NCBI RefSeq assembly: GCF_035917275.1
Contig: NZ_CP108508.1
Span: 496,001 to 560,000 of the forward strand
DNA from: Streptomyces sp. NBC_01237
Lineage (GTDB): Bacteria > Actinomycetota > Actinomycetes > Streptomycetales > Streptomycetaceae
DNA: 64,000 nt
Direction: 5' to 3'
Shown: positions 61,605-64,000 of the stretch, piece by piece
How positions within the stretch are numbered: position 1 is the stretch's first letter
Layout of the letters: each line of letters begins with the position of its first letter
Notes under the pieces: model-generated
What the model was told of the DNA's origin: nothing
What the model saw: the letters and a program-made list of their open reading frames with translations, nothing else
The model's database searches: none
Program-made: the position numbers and the translations under genes

Positions 61605-62726
61605 TCAGTTGTCCGGAGTCTGGAGCTCCCAGACCTGCAGGGCGTCACGGGACTCGGACGGAGTCCACCAGGCGCCGTTGCCCAGCGCGGTCGGCTGCCA
61701 GGAGACCGGCGAAGGATAGGTGACCTGCACGAGGCCGCGCGTCGCCATGGTGTCGACCAGCCAGTGCCGGCCACGGCCCCACTCCTCGTCGCTCTCGACG
61801 GTCGAGACGATCAGGGTCCTCTCGTCGACGAACCCACCCGCCCAGTCCCAGCAGACAAGCATCTCGTCGTCATCGCCCGGGGGAGCGTCGGGGTGCCGGG
61901 GAACCACTGCCCCGGCGTCCCACTCCGACCCGTCCACCACGGCGCCGTGGGAGTCGCGAACGGCGAGCGAGTCCTGATCGTGGGCGACCGTCATGAGCCG
62001 CTCACCCGAGGGGCTCACACTCAACAGGCACAGATCGCCCTCCACGTAGTCGACGTCCACCGTCGCCCCGTCCCACCGCCCCCAGCGCAGGGGCGCCCCG
62101 TCCTGCCCTTCGCCGATGCTCAGCCCCATCTGATGCGGGTCGGTCGGGTGGGCAAGGTGAAGACTGCCGACCGCCGCGGCCTCGGCGCTGACCCGCGCGA
62201 GCACTCTGCCGTCCTCTGCGTCGAGCACCAGCCACTCGTCGGCTGCGTCAGGGCTCGGCCCGCCCTCGGGCAACGGGCCACGTATGTGGGCCCAGACGAG
62301 TCTGCCGTCCGCCGAGAAACCGACCGAGCCACCGTCCGGGTACCGATGATCCCGGCGATCCGCGTACTCACCGTACGACTCGTGCGTCTCCCGGCACGCG
62401 CCGCTCCAGCACCCATGCCGGACCTCCCAGCGCGTCGCGCCCGTCGGCTCCACCGCCCGCACGGCATGAACCCCGGCGAAAACAGCGACGCTTGCGTCCG
62501 GCGCCACCTCCCAGGTCCCGTAGAGGCGCGGCCAGGGCGCGGGAAAGGAGACCCTCCCCCCAGGGCGTGCGGCGAAGGCGTCGTCCAGAGCCTGGGCCAC
62601 GATCTCGTCGTCGCTCCGCTGGACGAGCATCCGGTGCCCCAACAGCCCTGCGATGTCCGGCGGACCGGCCTGTGACGTGGGCATGAGCGCGGGGACGGTG
62701 GCACAGAGCCGGGCACGAGCAGACAC
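61605..62726 (-). CDS. WD40/beta-propeller-like hypothetical protein
   Basis: 373 residues from GTG 62726, chosen for GGAGG 6 nt upstream; ATG 62684 has no RBS and ATG 62774 is possible. Repeated propeller-type phrases: YGTWEVAPDASVAVFAGVHAVRAVEPTGATRWEVRH, SVGFSADGRLVWAHIRG, EWLVLDAEDGRVLARVS, LLSVSPSGERLMTVAHDQD. These suggest about seven blades forming a cytoplasmic scaffold. A GCWSGAC motif is odd. No enzymatic residues seen; function unknown. Confidence 0.75.
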   Translation of the reverse strand: MSARARLCATVPALMPTSQAGPPDIAGLLGHRMLVQRSDDEIVAQALDDAFAARPGGRVSFPAPWPRLYGTWEVAPDASVAVFAGVHAVRAVEPTGATRWEVRHGCWSGACRETHESYGEYADRRDHRYPDGGSVGFSADGRLVWAHIRGPLPEGGPSPDAADEWLVLDAEDGRVLARVSAEAAAVGSLHLAHPTDPHQMGLSIGEGQDGAPLRWGRWDGATVDVDYVEGDLCLLSVSPSGERLMTVAHDQDSLAVRDSHGAVVDGSEWDAGAVVPRHPDAPPGDDDEMLVCWDWAGGFVDERTLIVSTVESDEEWGRGRHWLVDTMATRGLVQVTYPSPVSWQPTALGNGAWWTPSESRDALQVWELQTPDN

Positions 62727-63073
62727 GCCGAACCTCCGAGAGCGGTGAAACTCCGCGAACCCTACGGCACACATCAGACTCCCGTATGTGCGCCCCAAGG
62801 TTCGGCCACCGCCCACCACGGCGGTACGGCATTGGCGCGTCCGCATGTCCGGACCTGAGGTGCGCACCGCATGACCCGGGGGTGTCCCCGGCGTCCCGCA
62901 GCACGGTCGGAGGGAGACGACTCCGGTCACCAACTGGCCAAGCGGGATCTGTGAGTTACCCCGAACAGTTCGTGACGTGTTCAGCACATAGTCGCCGGGA
63001 GGCCCCACACTTCGCCGGGAGCACGAACACGCTTCCCCGCCCGCCCGACCCCCCAAGAAAAGGACCGGCAACC
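62727..63073. other. divergent intergenic region
   Basis: This holds the leaders of the propeller gene and of the lamin-tail gene. GAACA and TGTTC lie 10 bp apart near 62963-62982, a weak inverted repeat. No supported ORF. Confidence 0.5.
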
Positions 63074-64000
63074 TTGCGTACCCACTGGCGCAGACAAGCC
63101 CACATCACCGCCGTCGCCCTGACCTTCCTCACCCTTGGCCTGTCCGGCGCGCCGGCCTCGGCGCAGGACCAGTCCACGGTGCGGATCAACGAAACCGAGT
63201 CGAGCGGCGGCAGCCCGGGTGACTGGGTCGAGCTCGTCAACACCGGAACCGTCGCGGCCGATGTCTCCGGATGGGTCGTCAAGGACAACGACAACTCCCA
63301 CTCCTACAAGATCGGCAAGAACACCTCGATCGCTCCGGGTGCTTTCCTGGCCCTCGACGTCGACTCCTCGTTCGGCCTGGGCAGCTCGGACTCCGCGAGG
63401 TTGTTCCAGGCGGACGGCTCCACACTGGTGGACTCCTACACCTGGACCGACCACGCCACCACCACCTTCGGGCGTTGCGGGGACGGCACCGGCGCCTTCA
63501 CCACCACTTCAGCCCCGACCAAGGGCACGGCGAACGCCTGCGGCGGGGGCGGGTCCGACGCCGCGTGGCCGGGCGACGGGGCAGTGACCGTCGCCGACGG
63601 CTCGAACGTGTTCGGGGAGAACCTCAGCGGACTGTCCTTCGAGAGCGCGGGCGTGCTCTGGGCGGTGCAGAACGGCCCCAGCAAGCTCTACCGGCTGGTC
63701 CCCAACGGTACGACATGGCGTCCCGACCCGGCCGGCGGCTGGGCATCCGGCAAGAGCCTGCGCTATGCGGGTGGCAGCGGCGAGCCCGACGCCGAGGGCG
63801 TGGTCGTCACCCCCGACGGCATGTTCGTCGCCACCGAGCGCGACAACAGCAAGGGCTCCACCAGCGCGCCCAAGATCCTGCGGTTCAACGCCTCTTCCAC
63901 GACGTCCTCGCTGAACGCGACCCAGGAATGGAACCTCACGTCCGACCTGCCCTCCCTGCCGGCCAACGCCGGCCCCGAAGCCATCTCGTGGGTCCCGGAC
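63074..64000 (+). CDS. secreted lamin-tail-domain (LTD) protein, cut by right edge
   Basis: The plus-strand frame from TTG 63074 (AAAAGGAC about 10 nt upstream) is open to the window end, 309 codons. A signal peptide (LRTHWRRQAHITAVALTFLT ... APASAQD, cleavage near 32) leads to a lamin tail domain (VRINETESSGGSPGDWVELV, GWVVKDNDNSHSYKI, TFGRCGDGTG; about 35-150). A Gly-rich linker follows, then a beta-propeller-like domain (SFESAGVLWAVQNGPSKLYR, VVVTPDGMFVATERDNS) similar to esterase-like or phytase-like propellers often fused to LTDs. No ATG or GTG is available, so TTG is the start. Extracellular; substrate unknown. Confidence 0.82.
   Translation, partial: MRTHWRRQAHITAVALTFLTLGLSGAPASAQDQSTVRINETESSGGSPGDWVELVNTGTVAADVSGWVVKDNDNSHSYKIGKNTSIAPGAFLALDVDSSFGLGSSDSARLFQADGSTLVDSYTWTDHATTTFGRCGDGTGAFTTTSAPTKGTANACGGGGSDAAWPGDGAVTVADGSNVFGENLSGLSFESAGVLWAVQNGPSKLYRLVPNGTTWRPDPAGGWASGKSLRYAGGSGEPDAEGVVVTPDGMFVATERDNSKGSTSAPKILRFNASSTTSSLNATQEWNLTSDLPSLPANAGPEAISWVPD

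Overview
The window looks like a Streptomyces chromosome segment. G+C is very high, codon third positions are strongly G/C-biased, and GTG and TTG starts are common. Genes carry clear Shine-Dalgarno sites, and the family mix is typical of the genus: tripeptidyl-aminopeptidase-like hydrolases, many small regulators, ECF sigma factors, NarL-type two-component systems and an AA10 chitin-active oxygenase. I saw no rRNA, tRNA, CRISPR array or intact insertion sequence. All calls come from reading the sequence and translations; no database search was run.

Left part (1-18.4 kb): the 5' part of an S9 peptidase runs off the left edge, next to a possible minus-strand small RNA with a strong intrinsic terminator. 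A secreted TAP-type hydrolase follows, then a self-regulated HEAT / MerR-HEAT operon and a divergent TetR-amidase module. Next come an SMI1/KNR4 protein, a decayed TAP hydrolase, an HxlR regulator divergent from an F420-type oxidoreductase, two tandem DUF4139 proteins, a second HxlR, and a lipoprotein / cysteine-synthase-like PLP enzyme / MFS exporter operon.

Middle (18.4-45.6 kb): a 1,038-residue secreted DNRLRE-repeat protein has a toxin-like C-terminal domain. It is translationally coupled to a small four-helix membrane protein, so this is a candidate effector/immunity pair. Then come TetR-controlled and MerR-linked transporters (CynX-type MFS, SulP), a 2'-5' RNA ligase-like phosphoesterase, a second TetR/amidase module with a hydrolase, an MFS exporter probably on a leaderless mRNA, and a duplicated fused histidine kinase with its response regulator. 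An unusual HTH-coiled coil-receiver protein with a small membrane partner follows, then a chitin-type LPMO under a DasR (dre) box. The part ends with an ECF42 / DGPF / MFS regulon in which two divergent promoters share the same -35 and -10 elements with identical spacing.

Right part (45.6-64 kb): this is partly a gene graveyard, with a multiply frameshifted NACHT-like defence ATPase, an IS5-type transposase scrap, a trypsin-co-occurring domain fragment, a CoA-transferase with two in-frame stops and a frameshifted TetR. Intact genes lie between them (CbiX-like chelatase, wHTH protein, GNAT, VOC, membrane protein). Beyond it are a DoxX/cupin operon divergent from LysR, an ECF41 sigma factor divergent from a frameshifted carboxymuconolactone-decarboxylase-like gene, and a DesK/DesR-like system divergent from an ABC exporter. 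A beta-propeller-like protein and a secreted lamin-tail-domain protein, cut by the right edge, close the window.
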